From Siphonodentalium dalli (lineage: Eukaryota > Mollusca > Scaphopoda > Gadilida > Siphonodentaliidae), in the NCBI GenBank assembly GCA_032622095.1, contig CP136067.1:49825899-49889898 (forward strand): a DNA stretch of 64,000 nt, given 5' to 3'. How positions within the stretch are numbered: the first letter of the stretch is position 1; each line of letters opens with the position of its first letter. The notes under the pieces were generated by a model that ran no database searches, had not been told where the DNA came from, and was given only the letters and a program-made list of their open reading frames with translations. Positions 23,423 to 35,416 of this stretch are shown here, one piece after another. The position numbers were made by a program, and so were the translations under genes.

Positions 23423-25923
23423 ATGTAAGGCTTAGAACGGTCCACTCTTCGAATTTTCAGAAAATATAGGCTGCGTACCAGCCTTGTTGGTAAATTATGA
23501 ATACCGGTTAAATTGGAATATGAATCCCGAGTACCAGTTAGCAAAGGGGTAAGCATGAATTTATCGTACCTCTTCGAAATAACCCGAATCCAGAGTAGCA
23601 GAAAGGGTAGGGGATGACACACCAACCATATTTCGCCATGATTAGAAGTGAAAACGTCATGTAATGACTTGGTTGTTGAAACGACGATCAAACCCATAAT
23701 CAAACCAAGGTTCCACTCAGTTTTTCTACATTTTCAAGCTTTTCTGACCATGTACTTCCTGGAGTGTCTACGATTGCGCTGACGTTGGCCTATATATGTT
23801 TGCATTCAGTGAACCTAGTGACATATACCACAAGCTATAATATTTTACACCCGGACTCAGTACGGACGTATACAGCAGTGAAAAGGTAAATGCTCAGTAG
23901 ATCATGCCATGAATATCTACTATGGCTAACGCCCGTCGAGTTATTACCTGTTTCTCAATAATGTAATTTACTGTGGATGGAGATCCCAAATAAAAATTTC
24001 ACGACTTAAGTGACTTTATGAGCGAGTTTTCGTTGCGTCGTGTACAATTATGGAATTTCTTCTGCGTAAATAAATCAATGATTATTGCGATATCGGCTCA
24101 CGAACGTCACCGAAAAACATTCAATTTCACCTACAATGAAGTACATTATTAAGGAACATGTGATAACTAAGAAACATATTCCCAGAGTTATTTTTTTCGA
24201 CTTTATAAGGTTCCTTGTCAAAACTTATATAGCGTTATATAGCGTTATATAGCCAGAGTAGAGATTCATGGCATGATCTAAATGCACAGTAACAATACAA
24301 AAATTTCTGACTAATGCAATGAGTCAGACTTCTTGGATATTGTGGTCCATATTAATTTGTGCTAAGTCATGACGCCAAGATGCGGATAACCCTATAACCA
24401 CTAGTAATAAGGGCGTGTGGTGCATGCTAACACAGGTTGGACGCTATTGCGTCATGGTCGTCAAATTTGACTGACGCCACTGAGTGCTCAGCTGGAAACG
24501 ACAAAGGTGTGGAGATCTACCGACGAAGGAGCAACACAAGGCAGATGTACATATCCGGAATCGCTACCGATTGAACCATGCCGGAAGCTCTCCGTCACGG
24601 GCTTCTGTTATCACAAGGAAAACTCTCCATAAATAGACTGGGTTCCTATTCATAGTGCGGTCGTGATGTTTTCGTAGTTCTGTTGTTTACCCACGAAAAG
24701 CACCAACTGAATATTTCCTTTAGCTTTTGTTAATTTAGCGGACAATATTCATAACTAATTCCATCAATTTCCAACCTATTGTAGTCAGTCGATGGCCACT
24801 GATCGTTTTGATCCGACGCCGTGTGTCCAAACTATTTGATCTAATCTATGCCCTGTTTGCAAATAATTTGATGACGTAGGGTCTAGTGAAACTTTAGACA
24901 TATATAGGTCATTGATAGTAGGTCAATATTCCACAACGTACTGGGTGCTATGCATATTATAGTCAACCATTTATCTGGTTGGGTTTAACGGCATTTCACT
25001 ATCTAAATGATTATTTGGCACCATGCATGCGCACCCCCAACCGTCAATATATGTATAACGCCCGAGAAATCATGCGGTTTTAAAAATGATGGCCTCCGGT
25101 TAATCTTCTACACCACACTTCCTAATAAGCATTGCTGTGGCGTGGCTAAATATGTCCGTTACTATAAACTTTTGTAAAAACAATTGGACCAAACCCTATT
25201 TGAACTTGGCCTGTTTTTTCTCCCTATACTCCGGCCTTAAAATCCATCCATTTTTGCGAGAATCAACGCTGATTCACAAGTTTGAGGGTATGAGAATCAA
25301 AATCAAATCAAATTATGCCACAAGTTGGTTGGGATGGGATATATCACTCATTTCATGTGACGGTTTGATGGTTTGAAGTGCATCCCCTGTTTTGAAAATT
25401 CAATGCACTGAATCAATTTCTCAACAGAAATATCTTACTTTAAACTCTTTAAAAAGTTTATCCTCTCACATGTATTTTCAGTCAAATGAGTTGATGTCAA
25501 TGTGACAGGAATGGAGAATTGCAATATTTATTGTACATGTCTAGCATTAAAATTTGAAAGATTTATTGTTGGCCAATTGAAAACGAACACCCTGGCCTAA
25601 TAGCTATGTGATGTCTTCATATAACAAAGTAGAGATACATGTAAAGGTATGTATGCGAGAATCAAACTCGATTCTCATGTTTCACTTTGCGAGAATCATT
25701 TGCGATAATCGTTTCTGATTCTCGTATGAAGTTTAAGTCCTGCTACTCTAATTTTCTTAATCTAATGTTCCGTAGCCGTCCAGGAAAAACTATATAGATA
25801 AACCATTAAAAAAAAACATTGAAACCATACTCCGGAAAACAGTATACATCTGCCACGTACTGTCAGGCAACACAATTGATGTCCGGAGTTCACACAAATA
25901 GATATAAAAACTCGATATATGGA
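23423..25923. other. longest stretch with no recognised feature
   Basis: About 2.5 kb with no recognised gene. Minor structure: AGCGTTATAT repeated at about 24225-24250, and inverted GCGAGAATC / GATTCTCG motifs between 25250 and 25730. Open frames under 95 codons show no motifs. Confidence 0.4.
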
Positions 25924-26011
25924 GGATATCTAGTGTTTTTGAGCGGATACCGAAAAATATGTCATAGTACGGAAGCATGGAGCCGCCGCTTACAAAAACA
26001 AAATCCACCCA

Positions 26012-26384
26012 TAGATCGCCGTAGTTACGCCGATCATCGGAGTATATACGCCGATTTCGGCGTAATTACGCCGACCATCGGCCTAGTTACGCCGATCATA
26101 TATACGCCGATCATCGGCGTAGTTACGCCGAACATCGGCGTATATGGGCCGATAATCGGCATATATACGCCGATAATCGGCGTAGTTACGCCGACCATCG
26201 GCGTAATTACGCCGACCATCGGCGTAGTTACGCCGATCATCGGCGTAGTTACACCGATCATCGACGTAGTTACGCCAACTATCGGCGTATATACGACTAT
26301 CATCGGCGTATATTACGCCGATCATTGGCGTAGTTTCGCCGACCATCGTGGTAGTTACGCCGACTATCGGCGTATGGCGATGGT
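26012..26384. repeat. 21-bp palindromic satellite, array 1 (~17 units)
   Basis: About 17 units of 21 bp with consensus GGCGTA(GT/TA)TACGCC + GATNATC. The most symmetrical unit is two palindromes: GGCGTATATACGCC (14 bp) and GATNATC (7 bp). CGCCGATNATCGGCG across the join is palindromic too. Because 21 is divisible by three and stops are absent, long open frames occur on both strands (for example 25819-26433 plus). They encode seven-residue repeats such as GVVTPII and are best seen as artefacts. Confidence 0.95.
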
Positions 26385-26646
26385 CACATACAGGGTGAAT
26401 AAAGACAAGGAGACCAAATTTCCTCAGCATTAACCCATTCCTGACCAACGTAAACATATGCATAGTCAACTGAGAATAGTGTTACCCTTGGTCTATTGTG
26501 GACAAACTTATTTTTCAATATGATGATATACTAAGAATAAAATCAAATCAGGGGTTTGCAGACTGATCAATTCTTATCGGGGGGAGGTAAAACATTATTT
26601 TTTTTATAGATTTGGGAGCCGAGACCTGCCCTACCTTTTACATTAA

Positions 26647-27097
26647 AGGTTATCAATCCGATTCAACGCTCCTAAATTACTATTTCTTTGGTCTAGGGAG
26701 GGGGGGGGGGTAAAACATTTGATTCGAGTCGAGGAACCCGGCCACCCATCAAAGCTCAGAGTGATCAGATATCGATTTTGGAAGTTTGCTATTTCAATTA
26801 ATAGTGGCCCAGAAACACACCGTCAAACGGGTGGTCTCGGTCGAAATTGCGGATGAAGATGGATAACTCTAAAAACAAGTGGTAATACGGCCAAATGTCG
26901 TGAATACTCAAGTGATAATACGGCCATAATTCGTTGAACAAAATGTTGATAAATAACACGTTTTGGTAAATTTGGTACCATAGTTGACAGTTGTTAGCAT
27001 TATTTTGTTACAATCGATTCTGATAACTAAAACGTATTTCGAAGAAATGTTGTTGTATATTGATGATATGGGGACCCTCTGATCGGATTGAATAACT
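26647..27097. mobile_element. family B element, copy B3, inside FB1 left arm
   Basis: Starts AGGTTATCAATCCG after TTAA (26643-26646) and ends GGATTGAATAACT before TTAG (27098-27101). Contains TTCGAGTCGAGGAACCC, ATATCGATTTTGG and TGTTGATAAATAACACG. Deleting it joins CTACCTTTTACATTA to GGGGCTATATGGG, which matches the uninterrupted FB1 right arm, so B3 arrived after FB1 formed. Confidence 0.85.
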
Positions 27098-27953
27098 TTA
27101 GGGGCTATATGGGAATAATATAGAGTCTTTTATGTAGTTTATCTTAATATTCTTTTAGAACCATATCTCAGACAGTTATTTAGAGGTTTGGAGGCACACA
27201 CAGTGACTAAAGGGCAAGGGGACCAAGTTTCCCCGCTTTACCTCACACCTGTCCTACTTCAAAATATGCATTTCTGATCATTAATTTCTGAGAATCGTCT
27301 CTACCTTGGTCAATTGTGGCCATACCTATTTCAATATGATGAGATGAAATGAAGAAAATCAAATTGAATTTCATAGATGTGGGAGCCGAAACCTGCTTTT
27401 ACATTATGGACTAAGCGAATAGCATAAAACCATTTATGAACTCAGTCATCTGTTATTCGTTTAAAACCACATCTCAGAAAGTAAAGTTCTTTAAAAGTTT
27501 TGAGCCACATACACAGTGACTATTGGAATGGAGACAAAATTTGCCCAGCCTTACCACACACCTGCCCTATACCTCAAAATATGCATTGTCTGATTATGCA
27601 TATGCATATTTTGAGGTAGGACATGTATGGTAGGATTAACTACATAAATGATTATATATTATTCCCATATAGCCCTCAATGTAAAAGGTAGGGCAGGATT
27701 TAGCTCCCAAATCAGGTTTTTACCCCCACCCCCGGTAAGAATTGATCAGTCTCCAAACACCTGTTTTGATTTTATTCTCTGTAAATCATCATTGAAAAAT
27801 AAGTTTGTCCACAATAGACTAAGGGAAACACCATACTCAGTTCATTAATGACCAGAAATGCACATGTTTAGGTAGGGCAGGGGTGGTTAATGGAGAGGAA
27901 ACTTGGTCTCCTTGTCTTTATTCACCCTGTATGTGACCATCGCTATCGGCGTA

Positions 27954-28313
27954 GTTACGCCGATGATCGGCGTATATACACCGATGTTCGTCATAACTAT
28001 GCGATGCAGAGGAAACTTGATATCCTTCTCTTAATTCACACTGTATGTGACCATCGCCCTCAGCGTAGTTACGCCGATGATAGGCGTATATACGCCGATA
28101 GTCGGCGTAACTATGCCGATGGTCGGCGTAACTACGCCGATGATCGGCGTATATACGCCGATGATCGGCGTATATATGCCGATAGACGGCGTATATACGC
28201 CGATAGTCGGCATAAATACGCCGATTATCGGCGTATATACGCCGATGGTCGACGTATATACGCCGATGATCCGCATAACTACGCCGAAATCGGCGTATAT
28301 ACGTCGATATAGG
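27954..28313. repeat. 21-bp palindromic satellite, array 2 (split)
   Basis: About 2.5 units at 27954-28006, then a second copy of the flanking GGAAACTTGATATCCTTCTC...ATGTGACCATCG block, then about 12.5 units at 28050-28313. Unit structure as in array 1, and it forms the inverted partner of array 1. The internal flank copy shows that the flank plus array start was duplicated once in this arm. Frames on both strands are open and not considered genes. Confidence 0.95.
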
Positions 28314-28914
28314 GGTGAAATTTATTTTTATATGTTGCGGCTCCATGCTTCCGTACATTCGTGACCGCGACAAATGTTTATTTTCGCTCGCGGCTTGGTA
28401 TCCACTCAAAAGACACTAGATAGTCTTTTTATTATACGCATTTCCAAGAAATTCACCATTTACGACGTTAAATGATCTCAAAATCGTCTTCAATCGATGC
28501 ATCATTGTTGAAGCCACAGCTGATCGATGCCTGTTCACGCAATGCTACTTCACCATCCGCAGTATATATATAAAAATATAGTTCCCATATTTTTCCCTTT
28601 ATCCCCCCATAAATATGTCGAATTTCAACATAAAATAGATTTTAATTATAACTGTAGTATCAGTGAATATATAATATAAATTAGAATATCACAATGGGTT
28701 CTTTCACTTTGTCCTAATTCTTCAACATTACAAACCGGAAACAGTATTGGTACACGCAACTGAATCGGTCGCACGCGCGAGCTAGTGTGAAAGTATATTC
28801 TTATATATCCCCTTCTGGGTGATATCGCTGTTTATCTAAACGCGTTTTGTTCTATAATTCACTGTTGAGCGTATAATAAAAATACGTTCTAAACATCACA
28901 CTATATAATATAGA

Positions 28915-28969
28915 AGATAGAAGATAATTTTGAACCCTATATTATAGGGTTCAAAATTATCTTCTATCT
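28915..28969. repeat. perfect 27-bp palindrome
   Basis: Arms 28915-28941 and 28943-28969 are exact reverse complements around a single base. The arm runs AGATAGAAGATAATTTTG onward to ACCCTATA. Confidence 0.9.
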
Positions 28970-29361
28970 CTTTGTGAAACCGAAATACATTTTTTTGGGG
29001 GGTTTGTAAATTCGTGTACTGTCGTCGCGCTTCGCTTGAAAACTGATTCTATACATATCCTCTATCATTTACTAAAACATCACGTTAGCAATATATGGGA
29101 CCCTCCATTTCTCAATACTCATGAGTTGTTTATTTCATGCAACGGTACAAGACGTAATTTTCCCGCTATACTTTACGAAACGCGGGAAAATATAATTAAC
29201 ACGACCACACTCGAGCAAACTTTGTCGGACCAACATAATAATCGAACGTGCATGACTAAGCCAAATACCAAGTTTTGAGTCCAGTGAATACGAATACTGA
29301 ATAACCATCCGGTTGACAGATGAACGGACAGACGGCGGACATATAAATTATATTGATTACA
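28970..29361. other. unassigned stretch
   Basis: An 80-codon plus frame (29036-29278) is of mixed composition with no motif. ATTTTCCCGC and GCGGGAAAAT (about 29157-29190) form a short stem. No confident feature. Confidence 0.3.
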
Positions 29362-29882
29362 CAGGGGAGGGATTTTTCCGGGCACGTATATGCCGGGGTG
29401 GGTGGGTGGTCGATGGGGCCAACAAATTTTTTTTCCCGCAACTCAAAATTTGTTTTCCTGCAAGTCTTTTTGACTCTTTTGCAATGAGTTTGGCTTAAAA
29501 CACCTTAGCATGTCAATATTAACAAAAATGAAAAAGTTCATGTTGATCAGACAAACAGTATAGCCTGTAGCCCATGCTAATGGATTGAATTTTGAAATCC
29601 AAGATGGCCTCTGGCAGCCATGTTTTTTTGGCCGAATGACCCCAAAATGACTCTTTCCTGTTTACATGTCAATGTTAACATCCATGACAAATAGTATTCA
29701 CTTAAATTCATATACAGCTGTTTACAGTGAATTTCTCCCCGCAAGTGTGTCCAAAAATGGTCGGGAAAAAACTGCCGAAAACGGAAACAAATTTTGGACG
29801 CGGGGTGGGTATGTCCCAACAAGGGTAGAAAGGAAAATGTCAGCACACGTGCCTGAACAAAAATGTCCACCCCCCCCCCCTG
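29362..29882. mobile_element. family H element (hAT-like), copy H1
   Basis: 521 bp, starting CAGGGGAGGG and ending CCCCCCCTG, with GATTACA directly adjacent on both sides (29355-29361 and 29883-29889). Termini of the form CAGGG...CCCTG with a 7-8 bp duplication are typical of hAT transposons. Inner blocks CCGGGCACGTAT on the left and ACACGTGCCTGAAC on the right extend the inverted similarity. Also contains AATCCAAGATGGCC and CATACAGCTGTTTACAGTGA, both shared with H2 in inverse. Non-coding. Confidence 0.8.
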
Positions 29883-29889
29883 GATTACA

Positions 29890-31284
29890 TATATAATACG
29901 CCTGTTTTTTTTTTTTCAAAGAGCGGATAAAAAGCGACGTTGTGAAGAAAAAGTATACCGTTATTAAAGTAGTTTAATTTTCGAAAATCCATTATCTAAC
30001 AACACCCACTAAATACCTACCTATATACATCGTTCCACACGTTCAATGCATGTAATATGTATTATTATGCTATGTGCATGTTTATATTGTAAATAACATT
30101 ATCATATCGTATCATATCCTATACTTGAATATATTTAAACAACTACGCTTGATTTAGCAAAAAAGATCGGAATAGTAATATTTCTTCGAGTAAGTCTGCA
30201 AAAATATGCACGGCCATTTAAACGACACATATATGTTCCGATATTATGTTCTTAAATGATCTCTACAAATCACAACATTTATTTATTTATTTTTATTTTT
30301 ATTTATTTATTTTCTTTATTTTCAGATCCCCCAAAATACCGCAGAAATTACAAATTTTTATCACAGCAAACATCATAACTTATTCATTCAGAAAGACCCA
30401 CCAACGCATTAGCATTATAGCAGGGCCACTTATAACCGGGATTGAAAATGCACAACGTTTCTTCTGGTCTCCCACGTATGGTATTTAATACATTATATGG
30501 GGCTTCCTTCCATCGGCGATGTCTGCGTCATTGGTAAAAAGTCAACACACCATCCGACGCGATGAATTAATCCAATACTTAGATATGACTCCAACAGTCA
30601 ACACCATCAATTGAATCCTTGTAAAGTTGGGGTATAAGATCGTCTTGTACATTAGTGTAATATATTTGCTCGCATTCACCCAATACTCCTGAAAACCAAA
30701 GGCCATTCTAATAACATGAACGCATAAAATGGCACACACACACACACATTCTGCACGTTCTAGCTGAGTTGTCAGATATCAATTCCACATTTTACTGGCA
30801 AAGTGGCATTTTCTATTTGTACAGATCAGAATATACATTTGAATTATTTTTATATATTTACATCATATGAATAACTTGTTGAAGTGATAGAAATAATCGT
30901 CTCGAAACGACAAAACAGGTCTCGTTTTTCTGTGCAACATGTAACAATTATAGTGAGCGTTTTGTCACTGTCGTCATGATACAGTTGGAACGAGAGGTGT
31001 GACTGTCCGAATGGGACAACACAACACTAACTGTTTTGTTCCTAATAAACCCATGGAACTGGAACGGAAACTGTCATATGTTTAGAAAACCTGAACAGTT
31101 CAAAACATTCATATGGAGAGATAATACATTTTCGATCTTATAACTCGTCTGGATTGACTCACAACCACACCAATACTTGTTTTTGTTATGCCCTATAAGT
31201 ACTGGATTCTACAAAGTTTTATATATGATTATAATCTGTACGTGTGCGTGGATATGGATACAGGCATCTATTCTATTATTTATA
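29890..31284. other. unassigned AT-rich stretch
   Basis: Holds a (TTTA)n tract at about 30275-30325 and a CA run near 30730. The part at 30050-30120 (ATTGTAAATAACATTATCATAT) resembles the LINE-like tail at 31370-31432. No recognised gene. Confidence 0.4.
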
Positions 31285-31432
31285 CTGATACCTGTTTTAG
31301 GGGGTAGCAGGAAGACAGCCCGATAGGGCTAGGCTACCCCCGACAATATACTGTTTTACCTTATTATGTATTTCTGCCATTGTATAAATCATGTATATTG
31401 TAAATAAATTATCCTATCCTATCCTATCCTAT
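31285..31432 (+). mobile_element. probable LINE 3' tail with hairpin and (ATCCT)n end
   Basis: TTAGGGGGTAGC pairs with GCTACCCCC, with an inner AGCCC/GGGCT stem around GATA. After about 60 bp come TATATTGTAAATAAATT and (ATCCT)n (31409-31432). A 3' hairpin followed by a short tandem tail is usual for CR1-like LINE ends. No coding part is left. Assignment is inference. Confidence 0.45.
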
Positions 31433-32159
31433 GGGACTACGGATATCACCGCAGTGCACATGGTCGACAAAAAGGTAACCATATTAAAAGGAGATGACTA
31501 TATATATCCTAAAATTATGTATACGTATTTTTCAGCATGTACAATATATACAGGTTAATAAACAAACAATACATATGTACCAAGTTTCATACAAATTAAT
31601 AATATTAGCTTCCCTGCAAACTCATAAATGCACTCATGATACATTGTCCCGTTCCAATATAATGGTAGATCTGTTCTGTGTCAATATTCGAACCCCAGCT
31701 CAGACTGATATATAAGCTTCTCAACTCTCGGTGAAATGGCTTCATTTTTAAAGGATGTCCCCGTATCAGAGGTGCATGGTATATGGTCGTGATAAGACTG
31801 GGCTAGACGAGATTGGCGCGGGTTCTAACCCATACATGAACGAAAATCGGGACTGATTTTCAAGCTTGATCTGAGTTGAGGGACATCTCAATGTGCTATT
31901 CTGATCGGTACGTGGTCATGTCGATAAGAAATGGCGATTTGTGCACGTTCACTGCATGAAGCAAGCACATTTGAAGCAATGAACACTCATACCGAGTCCG
32001 TGCTTCCATGCATACATCTGATATTTATAGTTAATTTACGGACATTCTCAATTCGAAGAGATAAGAACTGTGTATTATTACGGTACTTTTAGTATTATGA
32101 CTCACTTTGGGTCTGGGACCTGTGAAAATGACTACCGGTTCGAAGAATCTACGTGCTAC
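31433..32159. other. unassigned stretch
   Basis: Nothing recognised. Confidence 0.35.
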
Positions 32160-33710
32160 TAGTCCAGGAGATATTGGTCGACCTTTGCACCCACCAGGAC
32201 TCAACTTCACCCCACTAATTTTCTTTCTTAATGTCTCCTCTAATTTTTTTCACTTGTTAACAAGTAAAAAAAAAGGCCGCAGAGACCCCAGACAAGATGG
32301 CGTCCATCATGGCGGCCATTTTTTTATATGCGCCAGGTCTCTTTGATCGCCGTTATAGTAAAGATGATGTCACATGTGGTCTTGTTTTCCGTTCGATTCG
32401 TTATGGTAATATACAACCCTTACAAACTAGCCAAAAATACGACACAAAAATCCAAATTTGCTATTTTTCGGACATTTCACCACATTTCGTTTGTCTCTGT
32501 GGGAAAATATTGGCATCTTGACGCGATTTTATACATTTATCGTCTAGAAGAGTCATTCGCGAATACACGGGGACCATAATATACATTCCTTGCAGGATAT
32601 TTTTGTCAGATATCACGTTTTCCCAAATGCCGGTATAATCCTATCAAAGCCGAAACGATGCTGATAACGCAATGTCTGTTTCGAATCAATGGGTGTTATT
32701 GCTATTGTTACTCCAGCCATGATTATATATGTGCAGGAGATACCCGGGCTAGGATTCTTCTTTAACCTGAGTTGGGGAATATTCATCAAAATCCAAGATG
32801 GCGGCCAAAATGGCCACCAGAAATTGAAAAAATCGCCGAAAATTGCCGATTTTAACATCAGAGAGCGTTATTGTCACGACAACTCCAGACCTTCATACTA
32901 TTGTGAGTTGGAAACACTGAGGCGAAGAACTGTCCTTATATTGCACCCAAATAAAAGTCCCTCAAATCCAAAATGGCGCCCACAATGGCGGACAGATTTA
33001 GAAAAATCACCGAAAATCCCTGATATTCACATCATTGGGCATTATTGTCGAGACAACTACACCCATGCTTACAGTTGAGTTGGAAATACTGTGGTGAAGT
33101 AATTACCTTACATCCCATGCAAGAAATGGTTTTCATAATCTAAGATGGCGGCCAAAATGGCGACCGATATTTGTAAACACGCCTACATTCCTTTACTTTC
33201 TTACGATGGGCTTTATTGTTTCGCGAATTCTACCCACCGTTATATGTTGATATGGAATATTAATATGAAGTATTCATTTGAGTTTGGCAATTGATATTCA
33301 AGGTCAATATGGCAGCTAAACTGGAGGCCAGAAATTGAAAAGAAATCGATATTTTCACATACAAATTTCAACTATTTGTCATAATATCGATATGTATGGA
33401 CGAAACTATACACAAACCATCTATCAGTTCAACTTAAAACGTATCAAACGCATAACATTGCTCGTATCCTTCTGGGAGTACGAAAACCCACAATTAATAT
33501 CGCGATGTGGCATTTCGAAATCCATTCGACACTTGGCGCCAATAATGGCCGCAACCGTAGGTGCGCCGAATAGCCATATTAGAACAATTACTTGATAACA
33601 TATTCTGATTTGCCACGTCCATAATGATCTGGAACAGTTTCCATTTCTTTGCCTGATAAATCTAGGTCGCTCACACCGACAAATATTGGTCCAAAAACAA
33701 TAAATTCCCC

Positions 33711-33866
33711 ACAATAAGTTGTTTGAAAATCAAACTACAAGAACATTTTCAACCTATTGTTGGTGTAAAATTTCCAACTAATGTTGTGTCAGGTATGAAA
33801 TTTCCAACTGTTGAAAATTTTGACCAAAGTTGGAGGGTGAGACACCCCCCTGTCGCCACGTCTCTG
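33711..33866. repeat. family J repeat, copy J4 (partial)
   Basis: Contains ATCAAACTACAAGAACATTT, several TTTCCAACT blocks, GAAAATTTTGACCAAAGTTG and the end CCACGTCTCTG. Lies just inside the FB2 left arm. Confidence 0.6.
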
Positions 33867-34427
33867 TGTATGTGTATTGGAAATCAAATATCCTATCCTA
33901 TCCAGGCCTATCACCTCTTTGGGTTTGGGGAAATCAGACATAAGGTTGCTGTGCTCGCTGATGTGCATCACTTCTGATTTGGTCCTATCCAATCGAAACA
34001 AAGTCGACACGGTGATGTCGGTGGGTGTGCCACATATTATTTTAGTACCACCAAATCCATGTCAGTCGTGTATTTTTGGCGACTGGTTTCATAGTGCACT
34101 TCTATATATTACTGCAAAGTGTTGTGTCGCAGCCAGCGATTACTATCCGTTGTGAATAGCGATCTTATTTCGCGGGAAGCTCGAGATTCACGACGACGAG
34201 TACAGTGATTGCCAATATAAACAGCACATCGAGGTCGTAGCTCAATACAACTGGATGCTTTACATGATATACATATACAGTCTCGAACGGAGTAAAGTGA
34301 TATATTGCAGAAAATAAATTTCAGGTGTTATTTGAGCTTATTAGAAACCATGAAATCGTAACCGTTATTGCGGATAGTAAAATACGACAACGATTAGAAA
34401 GTACACAAATGTTGGTGACGTGGTACC

Positions 34428-34628
34428 CTATCCGTATCCGTAATCGTAAACGTGAGTTTTGCGAAAGGTCTCTAATACTATTCTAGTCTCACCAGAACAG
34501 TCGGATGGGCTAAAGGATAATGTCTTTATAGAATGAAGGTATGCGTTGTTGTTATCCCATCTCATGGTTAGTGTCAGTATGTGGGCGGTATTATTCAAGA
34601 AAATGTCAGGAACTGTGGTGCATATATT
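34428..34628 (-). pseudogene. unidentified coding segment Y, copy 1
   Basis: Minus-strand frame of 66 codons between stops: CTTVPDIFLNNTAHILTL, TMRWDNNNAYLHSIKTLSF, SPSDCSGETRIVLETFRK. It aligns without gaps to the plus-strand segment at 35417-35620 over about 50 residues. The frame is preserved and conservative changes occur (WD versus GE, TRIV versus ASVV). That pattern is what a formerly coding sequence would leave. Upstream the same frame continues beyond one stop (VETINCSLNTE). Family unknown to me. Confidence 0.45.
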
Positions 34629-34814
34629 TCACTCTGTGTTTAAAGAACAATTTATAGTCTCGACCGACGGCAATGGATGTGGACGTTGGTGAACGCGACC
34701 TTTATGATCATATAGCTTTATACTATATAACTTTAAAATATAGTAGTTAATATGGCTCATGCAGGACAATGGTGGAATGGTGATGCTACCAAGAAATCAC
34801 TTGGTGTACCCAAT

Positions 34815-35065
34815 CGTCTCACCGTACATACCCAAAGCAGATAATAACAATATACGCGGTGCTAGTTTGTGGACATGTGTCATGACAGTGGAAATGAAAT
34901 TGGACCATGACTGCACCGCACCTTCTTTGTGTATGTTTTAGATTCAGACAGTATCTCATGGTATGCTAAGATTGTATCTTCCCATCCGTTTGGAAGCCGT
35001 TCTTAATCAATTGGACAAGGCGTGTACCATTGGTTACTACTATATAAGCCCCACCAAGACTGTGA
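34815..35065 (-). pseudogene. unidentified coding segment X, copy 1 (degraded)
   Basis: The minus strand reads RLVQLIKNGFQTDGKIQS, and after a frameshift FISTVMTHVHKLAPRILLLS. Both match the intact-looking plus-strand frame at 35568-35855 (RLVKLIQNDLETDVAIQS and HSITTVMVHVHKLTPRVLFF). Here X precedes Y on the minus strand, whereas in the other copy Y precedes X on the plus strand. Function unknown. Confidence 0.4.
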
Positions 35066-35416
35066 TGTAGTCTTAAAGACGATGCCTTTGATAGTTGGTT
35101 GATATGTCATACTCATGGTGGTCGGTATAGTTCAAGAAAGTACAATACCATCAACACAAGGGTGAAATGTTCAACGCGAAGAACATCTATAGGAATGTTA
35201 CTTTGGTGAGATCTTGCTTTCAGTTTAACCTACGTTGGGTACACCAAGTGATTTCTTAGTAGCATCACCATTCTGACCATTGTCCTGCATGAGCCATATT
35301 AACTACTATATTCTAAAGTTGTAAAGTATAAAGCTATATGATCATAAAGGTCATGTTCACCAACCTCCACATCCATTGCCGTCGAGACTATAAATTGTTC
35401 TTTAAACACACAGTGA

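Larger units (their letters stand above)
25924..28425. mobile_element. FB1: 2.5-kb fold-back structure with satellite arms
   Basis: A large inverted repeat. The left arm (25924 to about 27145, including B3) and right arm (about 27625-28425) are reverse complements in order. Outer border: TATCTAGTGTTTTTGAG on the left, CTCAAAAGACACTAGATA on the right. Then GGAAGCATGGAGCCGC / GCGGCTCCATGCTTCC, then the 21-bp satellite array. Then GTCACATACAGGGTGAATAA / TTATTCACCCTGTATGTGAC, TAGACCAAGG-type spacer, and a CTACCTTTTACATT block next to GGCTATATGGGAATAATATA. The loop holds two further diverged copies of the ACACAGTGACTA module. Tandem repeats inside long inverted arms recall Foldback/Galileo-type elements. 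No transposase recognised. Confidence 0.8.

Noticed and set aside
26012-28313. CRISPR-like repeat array
   Set aside because: Units are contiguous, with no unique spacers, in animal-type DNA. They are palindromic satellites.
25819-28409. Long open frames on both strands encoding seven-residue repeats (GVVTPII-like and YADHRRI-like)
   Set aside because: They follow from a 21-bp unit without stops that is palindromic, so both strands read alike. No start context, and the frames end at the array edges.
3200-32170. tRNA-like GGTTCGA/GTTCGAA words
   Set aside because: No matching acceptor stem or A box found around any of them.
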